Positions 38,100 through 52,009 are shown, counted from the stretch's first letter. The stretch: 64,000 nucleotides of DNA from Lithospermum erythrorhizon (GCA_019722365.1 JADFUC010000331.1:1-64000); one strand, 5' to 3'. Made by a program: numbers and translations. Notes: a model not told the origin generated them from the letters alone.

Positions 38100-39790
38100 A
38101 AAGACATCGTACTCGGTCGAGGGTCAAGACAACAATCTTGTTTTCATTCCTAGATAGGCGTACGCAGGTAATGCCTCAGGGATTTAGATGTCCAATTCAA
38201 AACATTCAAATGATTAGAACTAAGCAATCACCTCAAATCTTTTCATTTCAGCCTCTTTTTGGGGCTGTTTATCAAGTAGACGCGCGAGGCCCTTCCTCAG
38301 CAAACCGTCCGGTCAAGCATCAGTTGGTTCCACAAATCGCCATCTAACTCCATGCTGCATCGCTGGCAGACAAGCGTGGATTTATTCGTGGAAAATTAAG
38401 CATCAATCAGCCGATGCCGACGAGGACCTCAATGCCCTGAGAAACTCTTAAGGAGTTATGCTACTCGGTTCGAGCAAAGAGATACCAACATACTAATGTA
38501 CCAACTAAAAAGTTTACAAATTCATCTCATTCTTCCATGGATCGGTAGACCAAGAAGCGAGACGTTAGTATCGAAAACCACCGTGAACAAGAAACGAGTT
38601 GTCAAAATTCGCCATCCAATACATCAAAGTTGAGGAAGGAAATTATTAACCAAGAAATGTATTTGCACGAGCTGTGGTTAAAACCACCGATGAAATGCAT
38701 GGTGGTCTCCTGGTCGAGAAGCCTGTGGACAGCTCAAAACCCAAAGATAACTTATCGCTTAAATGGCTACGCCCCCTCGGCGCTACCTCTACGGCGGTGT
38801 CGGTGGCCCAAGAAGACACCGATCCGGCTCGGTACTCATTACACCTTTACTTCGGGTCCCGGGAAGCATCTACGCCCAAATAGAAGACAAGAAGCTTCTC
38901 CCAAGACCCCTGCACTATACCCAGTCTCACCGCAGGACCTTTAAAAACATTATGAGTACCATGTTACTCATGGCCATGATATCAAGCACTTCCGACTCTC
39001 AAGCGGAGATCGAGAAATTTATAAGAAGCGGGGCTTAATTCGGGAGATATAAAGTGAACCCTCTCGAAATACAATAACGAACGAATAAAGTATTTACCAT
39101 TCCCCACGCGATGCGTAAGAGTGGACACCATTTCCCGAGAATAAAGCATTTGAGGGGATACCTCCAACACAAGAAAAAAAATACCTCAAGCGGTCAAGCA
39201 GATGCTTCCGGTTTTCCGCCACGCCACCTACGACGTAGGGAAATAAGCTCTCAAAGCGAGCTCGCAGGGACGGAATTACCTCATGATCGTTTCGCAGCCC
39301 TATTATATCTAACTTTGTAAAATGCTTAATGTTAGTGACATGGGAGCTACAGACATCTTATATTTGCGAAAGCATTATGCATGCTCGGACTCTCCAGGAA
39401 ACATTTGAAACCGGTCATGACACCACTAACCGGCTTTACGGGCATCTTTATCTACCCAGCCGGTAGCTAGTGGTAGCCGAGGTCATGTTGGCGGAACGGG
39501 TTCCTAACGGTCACGCGCGAGCTCGCCACCTGACAAGGATATTATCGACTCCATCTTATAACGGCTCAAAAGACGACTACCACCGATCAGAAGTAGTAGC
39601 GATCATCTCCCTTTACATCCTTCAAAATGAAGTTTCTGGGAGTGTGAATACGCCGTGGAGATCAAAGCAGGCGAGTGACGCATTGGTCAGTTTGCCCAGG
39701 GGCCTATCGAGGAGGGATCCCCCAAAAAAGAAAAAGACATCAAGAAATACATCCAGGATTATTGAATGTTGGAGAGCCGACCGAATCGGA
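38100..39790 (+). pseudogene. Tat-type gag remnant
   Basis: Multiple short frames cover this stretch. The clearest piece, near 38943-39040, reads EYHVTHGHDIKH in one frame and EIEKFIRSGA in another. This matches the conserved end of Tat-lineage gag (an EYH-THGHDT block followed by an EIE-LIRRG block). Gag would form the virus-like particle. Stops occur in every frame, so it is dead. The stretch ends where the LTR at 39798 begins. Confidence 0.6.
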
Positions 39791-39797
39791 ACGTCAG

Positions 39798-42332
39798 TGA
39801 AATAACCCGTTCCGTATAAATATTATTATAATAGTATTCTAGTTGCTCGGTGGAGTGTTGTGTGGTATGAATTAAAGATTTTGAGGTTGAGTAGTTGAAA
39901 ATACAATAAATCGGTTGGTTGATAGTAAATTTCGGTGGTAGTATTAAAAATATGTTCGGAGTTGTGTAATTATATCGAGTCGAAAAATTAAACGAGTAGA
40001 AACCCGAGAAAATTCTAGGCGTGTGGATTTGTTGTCTTGATAGATATTTATCTTCTTATATTAAAAATTAGCTATCCATTCATTAGTAAAATTATTTTTC
40101 CATGACTCTCTTATTAATTATTATCATCATCCTCCTTTCTGCTTGTCGCGCGAGCAAAAAACAAGAAAGAAAACCTTCTCCTCCCCTCTTTTCCTCTCGG
40201 CTGCCCCCTACCCCAAAATTTCTCCATTTTGAAGTGAAAACAAGCTCAAGGTTATCTCTCAATCATTCTAAACATTTTAAGATATAAATTGTCTCTTGAT
40301 TCTAATTATTTTTAAAGTTATGTAATGTTGAATTTTTGACTTTTGTTGATTTTAGATTGAATTTTTAATTTAAGTATTTTGGTGATGTTTAAACACTTGA
40401 ATATTAATCTTTTGAAGAAAGGATGAAGATTTATATTTTATTGACTATTTTTAGATCGAGTTTGACTTTTGTAATACAAATATGAAAGAAATAGTAAACG
40501 TATTTCAAATTTAATAATTTTTAGTTTTTGAAAAATCCTTGACATTTGAAGTTGATTCATGATAGCAAGTTTTCATTTTGAAGTCGTTTTGTATTTATTA
40601 TAATTTTTGGAAGATAAAGGGGTAGAATATGTATAAAAAAATAAAATAAATACTAAAATTTTGAGAAAATTAAAATGATTGAAGCCTCATATCCCTAATG
40701 TACCATGTTTCATCACTTGAAATGTGGATTGATTTGATTTTTTTTATACCATTTTTGGTGATTTAATTATTAAACCGGGATTTTAAATCAAAATAAAATA
40801 ATTGGGAGCTTGAAAAATAAAAAGGTGACTTTCCGAAGATTGAGGTATAACTGAACTATATTTCAAATTTGGTTATTTTTGGAGTTGATTTGTTATTTAT
40901 TTTGGTTATGGAGTATTTTAAGTGGTATTAAATGGAACTAAAATGAAGAAAATAGATTTTTATCAAATAAAAATATTTGGGCAGAATGTATGAACTATTG
41001 AATCGCTATTTTGAGTTATGAAAAATATGGTGATTCTGAATTTAATTTGACATTTATTTTGATTTATAGGCATTAAAATTACTAGAAATGTATTTAAATG
41101 GAGAAAATGATTTTTGAGGCATAAAATTGGTTTTGGGTAAGATAGTTTGGGCTTTTAACAAACATTTTGAGCTATGATATTAATTATATCAGATTGTTAT
41201 ATTTTATTTGAGATTTAATAAATAAAAAAGGGAAATTATAAAAAGGAGATAAAATACTTGGCAATGCGCCTTGGATGGGGGTTGAGCCGGAGTCTACGGC
41301 GATGGAACGTGGATTAACTATTCAAATACTAGTAGCTCAGCACGAGGTGAGTACAAATCTCACGTGGGTAATCTTTCATATATATTATGTTTATATATTT
41401 GGTATGTGTGTTGTGGTGGATTATATTGGAATGCATATTGAACTCTGAGGATTGATGTTATGTTATGTTTTAGCTATTTGTGATTATATTATGATCGTTA
41501 GATTGTGATTGTGTTGGAGTAATAGGTGTGTATTGTTTGTCGTTGGTGTGTGTATTCTTTTGCAGGTTGAGTTGGGTGGAATGAGATTATGATATATATA
41601 CATTGACGGGTTGCCCCGATCGGGAGGTTGTGATATGCATATTGATGGGTTGCCCCGGTCGGGAGGTTGTGATATATATATATATATATAATTTTGAGAT
41701 GCCCCTAGAGGATGTGATATGCAGATGGATGTTTGGGTGATTGTGTTTTTGGAGGATTATTTTTATGATTATGTTATTTTAGCAGGTAATTTGAGATGCC
41801 CTAGAGGTTGTGATATGCATATTGTTTGTACTTTATGAATGCAAGTATGGAGTATTATGTTATTATCTTGAGGTGATGTTACGCTTTTTACTTATATTAT
41901 TGATTATACATATGCTCTTATATATAAGTGTGATTATATATGTTTGGATACCATTCGTGGTATTTGTATTCACTAAGCCATGTTTTACCCGCTTTTCTTT
42001 ATGGGCGATGCGTTTATGCCTAGGTTTTTAGGGTTGATTCTTTGAGGGTTACGCAAAGGAGCTACGTTGACAAGGATTCTTGAATAAGATGGAGTAGGTA
42101 AGACGGTGTGGTGGTTAGGAGTCTGTGATCATATTTCTTTATATAGTGTCGTTGTTGTAATTAAATTATATTTTGAGATTATGTTTAGTGAGACTTGGTT
42201 GTACTTTTATGTTGACATATTTTGATGATATGTTTAGTTCACCATAATGGATAAATATTTTAATTAATGTTAAAAGAAAGTAATTTGCTATTGTCATCCG
42301 TCGTATGGTAGTATGATGTTCGTATTCTTGGC
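39798..42332 (+). mobile_element. Solo LTR, Tekay-like family, inside the Tat element
   Basis: Starts TGAAATAACCCGTTCC. It is preceded by GTCAG (39793-39797) and followed by a near match GATCAG (42333-42338), which I take as a decayed duplication. The interior shows a duplicated ggttgccccggtcgggagg word at 41608 and 41648, shared in form with the LTR at 17246. Length is about 2535 bp, as in the other solo LTRs. The 3' terminus lacks a clear CGTTACA, so that edge is tentative. It separates the gag and pol remnants of the Tat element. Confidence 0.65.
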
Positions 42333-45300
42333 GATCAGGCCTTAGAGGGACCCACACAGGGGCGGTCGTTCTGATCGGGACAACGACCAGGACTTTTGAG
42401 AGCCAAAAAGAGGATGCCCCGTAAAGGAACTTGGAAACAGTGGTCTTTAATGAAAAACAACCCGACCGAGTTTTCAGAATAGGCACCCGGTTGGGCAAAG
42501 AGCACAAGAAAGCACTCATAGAATTAATAAATAAGTTGAGGAGGTGTTCGGCAGGGGCCCGGCGTATTCGAGTATGGAAGAATGGCACTCATGGTGCATG
42601 TAGACCCTTCGTTCAAACCCTCAGCAGAAGAAAAGAAACTTCTAGGATGACAAAAATCGTTCGTCTGAGAAAGACCTTGAAGAATTGGTAGCTCTGGCTG
42701 ATAAGAACTCTTGGTTAGGGAACGTGGTCATGGTAAAAAAAATCCAATAACAAGTGGAGGATGTGTATGGATTTTGTAAATTTGAATAAAGCATACCATG
42801 TTTGGGAAAGTTGGTTGACGGGAGCGCCGGCCACGAGGTCTTTCACTTCCTCGTCACGTCGAGGGATGTCAATGAATCCTTGACATAGGCGACCGAGAGC
42901 GACGCCGTCATAGAGTATGGCTATATTATTGAAGTCATGTCGTTCGACTGGAAGAATGCGGGGCTACGTACCAAAGGATGGTGAATGCTATTTTCAAAAG
43001 TCAAATTGGGAAAAACATGGAGATATACATGGATGATATGCTCATCAAAAGAAAGCAGGGGACCAACTTAGAAATTTGGAGGGTGTCGTGGGGAGGTTGA
43101 AGAATGTAGCTTACCGTGTCAATCCGGAAAGAAGTGTTCGTTTAGAGGTAACCTCGGAAATTTCGGTTTCATGATCCGTGGCGGGAATAGGCTAAAACCC
43201 GACAAGATCCGAAGCATTTACGTCAATGGAACCTCGAGATCTGAGGATGTTCGAGGTTGACCGATCCGATTAGGTACCTTAAGTAGGTTCATTTCAAATC
43301 GGTGACGGAATTTGTTGTTTTTTTCAGAGCTACATCCGGGCTTCCAAGGAAGAATTTGTTTGGGATTCTCGATGCGGCCTTGACGTTCGAAGAATTGAGG
43401 CGATACACAGGATCCCAGAAAGTTGTTGACAAGACGGAAGAGGAGAGGAACTCGAGCTTGTATCTCGCGAGCCGAGAGGGTGCCGTTAGTAGTGTCTTGC
43501 TCTGAGAAGAAAGGAGTTCGAGAAACCTATATTATGTGAGCCACGTTCTCCATGAATCGAAGAAAATTATCTGCTCATTGATAAGTTAAGTCTGCCGTTA
43601 TCACTTCGGCGAGGAAGTGAAAACCTACTTTGAAGCCCATCTATCAAGGTAATAGCGGATCGACCCATAAAAGCTGATGCATGTCAACCAGTAGCAGATC
43701 TAGGAGAATTTCGCGGCAGGCGGTTGAATTAAGCACAGATTTGAGATCTACTACACCCCTCGAGCATGGGTTAAAGAACAGGTTTTGGCTGATTTCATTG
43801 TGGAGAATAACACCCGATAGGGCGTGAGGCTCCCGAGGCAGAAAAAACACCGAAGAAGTCCTAAGTGGATACTCTATATTGATGGGGCAAGTAATGATAA
43901 AGAGGCTGAAGCGGGGATTACGATTGAGGCGGAGCGGAGGCGCAATTTGGTATCCCCTACGATTTTCAGTGAACTTGACCCGACAACCTTCATGAGAATG
44001 AATCGATGGGACTACAAATGGTAAAGGCGGATATCAACCACTTGATAGTTAGGAGATTCAAAATTTGTTATCGAATAGGTGCGAGGAGATTGTGGGGTCA
44101 AGAATAAAACCTTGAAAAGTACCGTACGAGAGCCGTTTGTTAGCACAAAACTTTGAATATGTTATCTTCAGCATCCACTTGCACACAAATGAACATGCCG
44201 ACCATCTCTCTGCGGCAACCACCTATTATTGCAGTAAATGCCAAGCCAATGTGAAGATAGAAGTCGAGAAATGCCCAGTCTGAAAGAGGTGGTGATTATG
44301 AGAATCATGGAAGAAGAAGAGGATTAAGCCCCATCTCGCGGTTCATCCTCACGTGCAAGGATTGCCAAATGATGGGGTAGAGAAGCCGAGAATCAAGAGC
44401 CAAAGCTATAAGTTTCAAATAATACTTGAAACTTCTGGCCTTCATTATATAGGCCTACTCTATTCGAGTAGGTCTTTATAGCAGAGGTACACGAGGAAAG
44501 TCTGCGGGCATCATATGGGCGGGCCGGTCGCTGCCTCAAAATCCTGCAGAGTGTTTGGATACTTAGGCCGCTAATGAATGATCTTTAGGAATGTAAAAGG
44601 TGTGATTGGTGTTAAGTGCAAGCAGTCCCGTGCCCGGCTTGTGAGCGGAGATGACTCGTGTTACATGTCAGGTCTTGTTAAGCTATGTAGGGAATTGATC
44701 TGGTAGGACAATTCATGAAGCCACGGTCAAATACAAAGGTGCAATAGTTGCGGTGAGCTACTTTAGAAAGTAGGTAGAAGTTGTGCTATGAGAAACACGA
44801 GGGCCAAGGATGTGGAGGAGTTCATTTCGAAGAACATTATACCCTTTATGATTCCAAAAGTAAGTGTTTTCGGTAATGGCCATAATTCGACACTACAATC
44901 GTGCGAAATGTGTCAACGATTGGGGATCAATTCTGAATTTACTCGGTTTGTTATCCTCAATACAATAGTCGGTGGAGGTCATGAATAGAACCATTTCCTC
45001 GGAATCAAGAAAAGCTGCTCAGTCGAGTCGAAGTGGTATGAAGAGGCAGGCCAGCGTGTTGTAGTCTTATCGAACCACTTCAAAGCGCTACGGCGTGACA
45101 CCGTTTAACTTAGTCTATGGAACAAAAGCCGTGTTACCTTTAGAGAGGTGCCTCCCCAACATCGGAAAATTGGTTTTGAGGAGGATCATAATAAGCAGGA
45201 TGAGGCTTCATTGAATTTGAAGAAGATGAAGGAGGAGCCGAGCCATTGTCAAAATGCAAAAAGAACAAGCGGCGATAGCTAGGTTTACAATCGAGAAGGA

Positions 45301-45545
45301 GGGTAAAGAGCAGGCGGTTAGGTATTTGGAACAGTGCTAAGAATGATTAAGGCTACCAGAGCTAAAGATGTCAATAAGTTGAACCCAAAATAGGAAGGAC
45401 CCTACCTAGTCAAGAAAGTTGTAGGGCCAGGAGACTATATATTGGAAGAGCTATCAGCAAAGAATATCGAGCGTACATGGCATGGAATCTACCTAAAAAA
45501 TATTCTGTTTAGAATGGTCATGTCCCTCGATAATTTTCAAAATTA
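42333..45545 (+). pseudogene. Tat-type pol remnant (RT, RNase H, integrase)
   Basis: Recognisable pieces in order: an IGTRLGKEHKKALIELI segment (42470-42530) that precedes RT; WLGNVVMVKK (42712-42745); VDGSAGHEV (42815-42840); GATYQRMVNAIF and IYMDDMLIK (42963-43050), which carry the RT active-site DD; an RNase H piece WILYIDGASN (43866-43895); an integrase core piece with DVEEFISKNI (44810-44840); and the C-terminal PYLVKKVVGPGDYILEEL and RTWHGIYLKN (45400-45505). Frameshifts and stops are frequent and the protease was not found. These activities would copy and insert the element. This copy is inactive. Confidence 0.75.
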
Positions 45546-46860
45546 AGTCAAGGGGCAACCTTTTTTATTTAGAATTCCATGATGATTTGAATCTATGATA
45601 AATGTTCATTCTAACTGTTTTTATTATAGCAAGGGTTAAAACTTTGTCGATCAAGGACAAAGAAGATAGCCTCATTCCCTTCGCCACACCAAAGGGAGAG
45701 TGATAGGGGCACAAATCCCCTCAAAGACATAGCAAAAGCGTTACCGCCCGGCTACGAGTTATGGGGACCTGGCGAAACCTTATCGTCGAACGGCCAAATA
45801 AATCAACGCCGCCGCGTCGGCGAAGGAGAGTACTGAGGGGCAATGGACCCTAAAAACTTTATTTGGCTTGATGTCATCGTTGTCTCCCGGCTTAAATGAT
45901 GATAGCTAAAAATGACCAAAGTCGTTTCAATGCTTCAGGAGCGTGAGAAGTAGAGCGATCATTAAATCGTATCCCTTAGGGCTATTAGGGGGATCCTTAA
46001 ATCGGATCTTTCCTTCACAAACGAAGAAGTAGTTCAAAATCAAGCATTTTGAAACTAAGTAATAAAACTATAAAAGTCAAGACGATCATCGCGAGTAGTG
46101 TAAAACATGGTTTAAGCATATTTTACACATACTCGTGAGGGGGCAAATGATATGATAAACATGGAAGACGTATATATTAAAAGAATGATAATTGAAAGAA
46201 GAGAGAAAAAGGTGATGAAAAAAGAAAAAAGAAATGCTACAAAAGATAGTGCACTCCCATTAGAAACAAAATGTTTTACAAACTGTGGGCGCCCGCACTA
46301 TAAAAGGACCCGAACTAACCCACAAAATGGCTATAAACTGGGGACTAAGGCTAAATGCTTGGTTTCATCTTATTTGGCATCAACTTTTAAGAGTCGTCCC
46401 GGCATCGTCAATGAGGACTAATCGAATTACTTACGTCGAAAAGACTATACGTAGTCTTCTCCCAAAGAAGTGGCGAAGAGTAGTAAATGAGGCGAGATAC
46501 CGGGGGAAGTCGCGACGCGCTTTTGGCGAAGTACGGAGGAGGGTCGCGTTATCATGAGGCAAACTCACGATACTCGCTTGCTAGGTTTTAAATTTCTTGG
46601 CCGGAGGTGTCGGCTCGATAAGTTCCTCGATCGAGCCTCCATCCCACAAACTTTGTCATACTAGCCATGACATCTTTTGAGCCTCGATTATATGGATAAA
46701 AGTCTCTTGACACGCTTAAGTTTTCGGTTGGTCATGACTGTATCACCTCGTTCTTATAAATTTGAAAGAGGCCTCACACAGCGAAGACCACTTATGCTCT
46801 GAGTATTTGCTTAAAGCGCAGATACGCCCTTCGTCTCTTTTGGAAAAAGAGCTTCACTTT
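45546..46860 (+). other. Tat 3' region, non-coding on the plus strand
   Basis: Between pol and the antisense frame. A gtgagggggcaaatgata word at 46136 resembles the true polypurine tract and LTR start at 57379-57396, and a cactataaaagg word at 46296 resembles a TATA box. It could be a second LTR start from another Tat copy, but no matching partner was found. Frames at 46152-46557 are not recognised. Confidence 0.4.
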
Positions 46861-47654
46861 TCATACTGCGGAGACAGGCGGTCTTGGCTTGAGTGCCATC
46901 CTGGCGTGGGGTAGGTCCCTCAGCCCCAGGGGGCTGAGCATAAGCCACCATTTGCCCTAAGAAAGGAAGGAGAAAAAGGAATAGGCAGGAGAAAATGAAA
47001 AACTAAAACGGAAAGATATCGAAAAAGACCACAAGCAGACGGCCCATGACATGTAATTCTAATCGGTCGGCGGCGGCGAAGTGGTCGGCCCCAGACCACC
47101 GGTCTTGGTAACTTGTAACCACACGAGGGAAGAGTGTAAGGTAGGTCGCGAAGAAGGGGTGATTATTTTCAAAGCCCCTTTCTTGACTTGCCCATGAAGC
47201 AAGACCCTCGGCGACCTCGAGGACCCACCGATAACGTCCGTGAATCGATGGGGAAGATTGGGGATGGCGTTTGAAAGAGGTGAAGGTTGAGGGGAAAGTA
47301 TCTCGGGATTTATCGCCGTCGATCGGCGGCGTGGGAGTATTAAGAAAGGCGATGATCTTTCTTGAGGGCCCGGTAGTTGACTCTTATCCTTGAGGGGTTG
47401 AAGCGATGGAAGAGGATGAAGCGTTGGTGCGGCGTCTCGGGCTGGGTGCGATATAACCTCCGGATAACTCACTTGATTGGAGCACGGCAGGCTGTCCCAT
47501 CGCCATGAAAAATCGAGCAGTCGCTAAAAAGCAAACAAAAAGTTAGGAGCATGAAAATAAAAATATAAGGAATTGAATGAAGAATGAAAAGTACTGAATT
47601 AATATGTCGGCGAAGTTGTCGATGCTCTTGATAGCCCGGCTTTGACAAGGACAT
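46860..47654 (-). pseudogene. Antisense ORF of the Tat element, part 2 (split by Tekay)
   Basis: On the minus strand, frames 47469-47654 and 47059-47472 are open and lie between Tat pol and its 3' LTR, opposite to gag-pol. The sequence runs SLSKPGYQEHRQLRR, then a hydrophobic stretch (IFIFMLLTFCLLFS) that may be an intron read through, then a proline/serine-rich region. Its beginning lies on the other side of the Tekay insertion (57128-57016). Antisense extra reading frames in this position are known from Tat-lineage elements such as Grande. The function of their products is not established. Stops and shifts make this copy doubtful. Confidence 0.5.
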
Positions 47655-50243
47655 ACATCATAACCGGTAGCGACTTCGTTAATTAATAAATTAAAATGTG
47701 ATTATTAAATTTAATTACGTGAATTTGGAAACCCGTAATATTTTATGCGTTAATGTTTGGAAGTTAGTTGTCGAAATAAGTTAAAAGCAGAAAGTATCGA
47801 TTGAATTATACGTCGGTTCACACTATAGCGAGGCCAACCCATTTAAGCCCACAAACCAATTTGGCCCCAGCAACAACAAGAACAAGAGAGGACCGAACTC
47901 CTTTTCTCTGTGAGACGTGAACTTTAATCTATTTTATAGGGTTTTATTTTTCTTTGCTAAGATGGAGCCGCGTCTTCTTGGTAGGTTTTTCTCTGTTGTC
48001 ATGATGTCTAATATCTAATAACTATATTGCTTGGTTTTACCTTTTCTCCATAGTAGTAATAAGGCTGCCTAGTAATAATATAATACTCCGTAAATAGTGT
48101 TGTAGTAGTCTCCATTTATGTGGTTTGATTTTAGGGTAGCAAGTTTAGGATTAAATATGCATGGTCCTCCTTATTAAATTGAGTAAGTTATATGCATATA
48201 GTTATTGTTGGAATCTTCCTAGGGGCAAACAGTTTTAATAATACTACTAACTACAGTAGAGGCAAAGATTCCGTCGTATATTATTATGTAGTAACTAATG
48301 AAGTATATACATATATATACGATTATCTTATATGTATAGTTATCTCTTTTATTTACATTGATTGTATATTTTAGGATATTAATGATTATAATTATTGTTT
48401 AGGCTTAGATTATAATCTAAGAGTTGATAATGATTGATATTTGGGGTAGAAAGTGTGGTTATGGTTGAGTTGACTTTCGAGTGATTTTGAGTTGACTTTA
48501 TCTAAAATGTGGTTGTTAATGTAAATATGTTATTGGACCGTTATCGTGATTGTTTTGGGATACAATTATAAGTTATAAGTGTTGGAAGAAAATAGGTTGG
48601 AATTAATCTTAGTGGATTTTGAGAGGTAAGAGGACTTAGGGATTAGAGGCCGATAGTAATGGTTTAATTAATTGGGGAAAAGTTGAAGTAGGTTGATTGA
48701 AAGTGATTTGGAAATGTTGGAAATTTGAATAAGAGATAAGTGATTATAGGATTTAGTCGGGTAATTGAGATTTGTCTTTCAAGTGTTATTGGAAACATAA
48801 TTAGTAATCTTTACGTAAGTTGTCAATTATAATGGCCCGGTTAAGTACGGAATTTAAATTAGGATAAAGGGGTTGAAATGGTTACGAATAGTAATTATAT
48901 TTTCGGATGTTTACATTGGAGACTCGGGACGTGGGAGTAAGCGTGGATCGATTATTTGCTTGGGCGCTAGAGAGTCTTGTAGTGGGGATTTGCTCATCGG
49001 ATTCTTACCTTATTTATGATAGAGTGAAGTATATGGTAATTGATTGTGTTGTGTATCTGCGTGATAAACTTATCGTAGCTTTAGTAATGAAATTGTGAAA
49101 TATTGACTTATGCGGTGGTTGGGTTAGAGATGCATTATGGTATATATTTATTTTGTGGTATTCATGTTTGAGTATGTATATGTTGGGTGTATTCGGTGAG
49201 TATATTTGTGTTATGGGCGATATCTGTGCGTATATATTTTGCGAGAATAGTCCCTATATGGGGTATTTGCGTCGTGTGTATGGATGCTACATTGAGATTA
49301 TTGTGTGTGGTTGGTATTATATGTGTGATTTGTGAATTGTGTGATTTGAGGATGTTTGGGATGAGGTGGGGTGCTCGAGGTGAGCTGTAGGGAAAAGAAG
49401 GATATGTTGTTGGGTGTTAGAAGGGTGAGCTTTTGCGGGAGAAAAGTGATGAGTATTATATATGATGTTATTGTGGTTTCATTTTAAGTAAGTTATTTTA
49501 TTGTGGTTGTGGCTATGAGCGTAGTGTTGTGAAATTTTCTTTGTTTACTCGTTTGATTATGTGATATGGGGTATGACCTGTGAGTTAACATTAAGTTGAA
49601 TTTTTTTTTCTAAAATGTGTGCATTGTTGACGATAGTTATTTACATTTATGATGCCTTGGATAGTTAGTATATTTCCGTATTATATATATAAATATATCT
49701 ATCCATCTTATCGTATCTTGTATATATATATATATATGCCTGCCTATATATATATATATATATATTTATCGTTATTATGTACTTCGTGGAGGTGGTATTG
49801 AAGTTACCGTCAGGATGATTCGTTTCGCTAGGCTGTCGAGCTTACCCACTTTCCCTTCAGATTGGCGAGGTGCCGTTGTAGTCGGCGAGTTAGGTGGGTG
49901 TCCGTTGACTTACCTAGTGAGAGCCCAGTAAGCTAGGATCCTCGGCAGTCCTCTCTTTTATTATTTCGATGTAAAGAGTTTTTACTTTTGGGTTTTGGGA
50001 TGTTGAAATTGTAAACCATTTTGTAGAATATTTTGTGACTTGGTTTTTATGGAGTTTATGCTTTGGGTTGTTGTAGGTAATGCCACGATGGTTAAACTCG
50101 GTAGTACAACAGTTAAATTTTTTTTGAAACTAGCCTACGTATCAAATTATCAAGTTTTGTGAGCTATTCATGGTTTGTGTATGCAAATCATATGAGTGAC
50201 TCGGATATCTGAGTTGATGTGACTCCAACCTCGAGGGGCGTCA
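47655..50243 (+). repeat. 5' LTR of the Tekay element
   Basis: The start is degraded (acatcataaccggtagcgac, compare tgtaataaccgatagccact at 54971). The end is near ggggcgtca at 50236-50243, the usual GGGGCGTGACA type. A decayed primer binding site (ggtgggtctgat at 50254) follows. A TA-rich tract lies at 49680-49765. Frames at 48192-49390 are chance. Confidence 0.8.
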
Positions 50244-50335
50244 CGGCTTCGGCGGTGGGTCTGATTATAATTAGCCAGAGTAGAGCGAGAGGCTAGCATT
50301 GGTAGGGGTGATCTTTGGAAGGGCCGAGGTGAACT

Positions 50336-51330
50336 TTAGGCGGGCGTGAAAGCGTATTTCGATGGAGCCCCAGAGAAGGGCATGGCAGTGTGGACAGCCC
50401 GGTCCCCGGGGAGAGTCACAATTCGGAAGGAGTCAGTATGAGGATTTTGGAGGCGATTGGAGTAGCGCGAGGCCCAGTACTCGACCCGAGCGGTGGCGCT
50501 CCGAGGCGGAGGTCGGACAGTGCTAAGGCAGTTTAATGAAGAAGACAATTTGAGTTTCATAGTGCGGAGGTTGCGATCGAATTCTTGGAACCATTAGAAA
50601 TAAGTTTGAACCGATGGAGTTTGGGAGATGAGTTGAAGAGTGAAGTTTGCGGTATACCGGTTGTCGGGGAGGAGCTGCAGTTGGTGGAACCATGTCCACA
50701 AAGATTTGGTGGCTAGGGGTGAGATGCCAGTCAGCAGGAGGTCAGGGGGAGCTAACAGTAGAATTTACATTTGGAGACTTCGTATGTATGCGATGGAGAG
50801 GGAGTTGGATTCGAATGCGAAGCAGGGGAGAGAGCGGTTGATGGAGTGAGGAGGTTCAACGACTTGTGCCGTTTGATTCGAGTGTACCCGTCGAGCTATA
50901 GAGTTGGGCTTTAAATCGAGTGAGATTGGTCGGGAGAGATTGTCTTATTCACTTACACTGGATTTTCACCGGTTGAGAATGCGTCGTTGTGATGGATAGG
51001 GACATAGAATCTAGAGTGGCGAGAGGTCTGATGTGGCTGGAGCTGAGGGGGCGTACAGCGGGGATTTCGGAAGGAGACTTTGGCATCCGCCCACGACAAA
51101 GCCATTTCGATGCAAATGCTGTTGTTAAACCCCGATTTTCGGGGGGCTTCTGTGCGATGTACTCCCGAATGAGTGGTTTTCACGGTGGTATTTCGGGTGT
51201 TCCGGCCGATGTGCATGTTCAGTGTTATCAGTGTGGGCAGAGTGGGCTACAAAGGCGGCTATCGGCACGAGAGGTGACGTGCTTCCGATGTCAGCAGCCG
51301 GGGCATTTTGCAAATGTATCGCCATAGATG
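50336..51330 (+). pseudogene. Tekay gag remnant with two zinc knuckle-like motifs
   Basis: A capsid piece AVYRLSGRSCSWWNHVHKDL (from about 50650) matches the conserved AVYRLEGDA-WW block of Tekay gag. A piece resembling FNDLCRL follows near 50855. The end carries CYQCGQSG (51219-51242) and CFRCQQPGHFANVS (51280-51321), both C-x2-C type knuckles. The first lacks the His and the second lacks the last Cys. Gag would package RNA. Several frames must be joined to read it, so it is broken. Confidence 0.7.
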
Positions 51331-51539
51331 CAATTGGGAAGTAGCCACTTCCGTTCGACACATTTTGGGGGTGGATCTCGGGGTACTCGAGGTGAATGAT
51401 TTGGAGGCGACAGTCGGGGGACGAAATTTGGTGGTAGATCGGCCAGATTGTGGCGAATTTAGCGGTATGAGTGGAGTTAGCGAGGCGGAGGAGGCGGTCA
51501 TCACGATCCGCGGCGGGAGAGCAGGATATACCGAGAATA

Positions 51540-51780
51540 GTAGCAGTACCCTATCTTTACATAGGTCTTGATGCTCGGCGTATTAATTGATTACGGAGCC
51601 ACACACTCTTTATATCTACGAATTTTCTTCAAAGGCTATCTTTGAGTTCACGAACATCAAAGTACCTTTGATAATAATGACACCGGTGGGGTCGGTTGAG
51701 GTAATTGAGGTTTATAGTAATTATCCACTTAAGTGTTGATAATCGTGTATTAGAAGTAGATCTATTTACCCTTTGAGTTA
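51540..51780 (+). pseudogene. Tekay protease remnant
   Basis: VLIDYGATHS near 51577-51605 corresponds to the aspartic protease motif usually VLIDSGATHS. The catalytic Asp remains but the following Ser is Tyr. Broken downstream. Confidence 0.6.
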
Positions 51781-52009
51781 ATTAGTTTGACTTGATCTTG
51801 GGAATGGGCTGGTTGGGGAAACACCCATCTTTGTAATAAATTATCACCCGTAAAAGAGATTGTGTTTACTAGCCCCGGTAGGCTGATTCTGAGTTGTTGG
51901 GGATAGGAGAGTTTTATGATCTTGTGTGATTACCGGTGTTAGAAGCTTGTAAAGTTATTGAACAAAGGGATGTATCGGGTATTTGGGTTCATATGGACTT
52001 TGAAGAAAG

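Noticed and set aside
48192..49390. Several 60-67-codon plus frames
   Set aside because: They lie inside the Tekay 5' LTR, are not conserved in the 3' LTR, and have no family.
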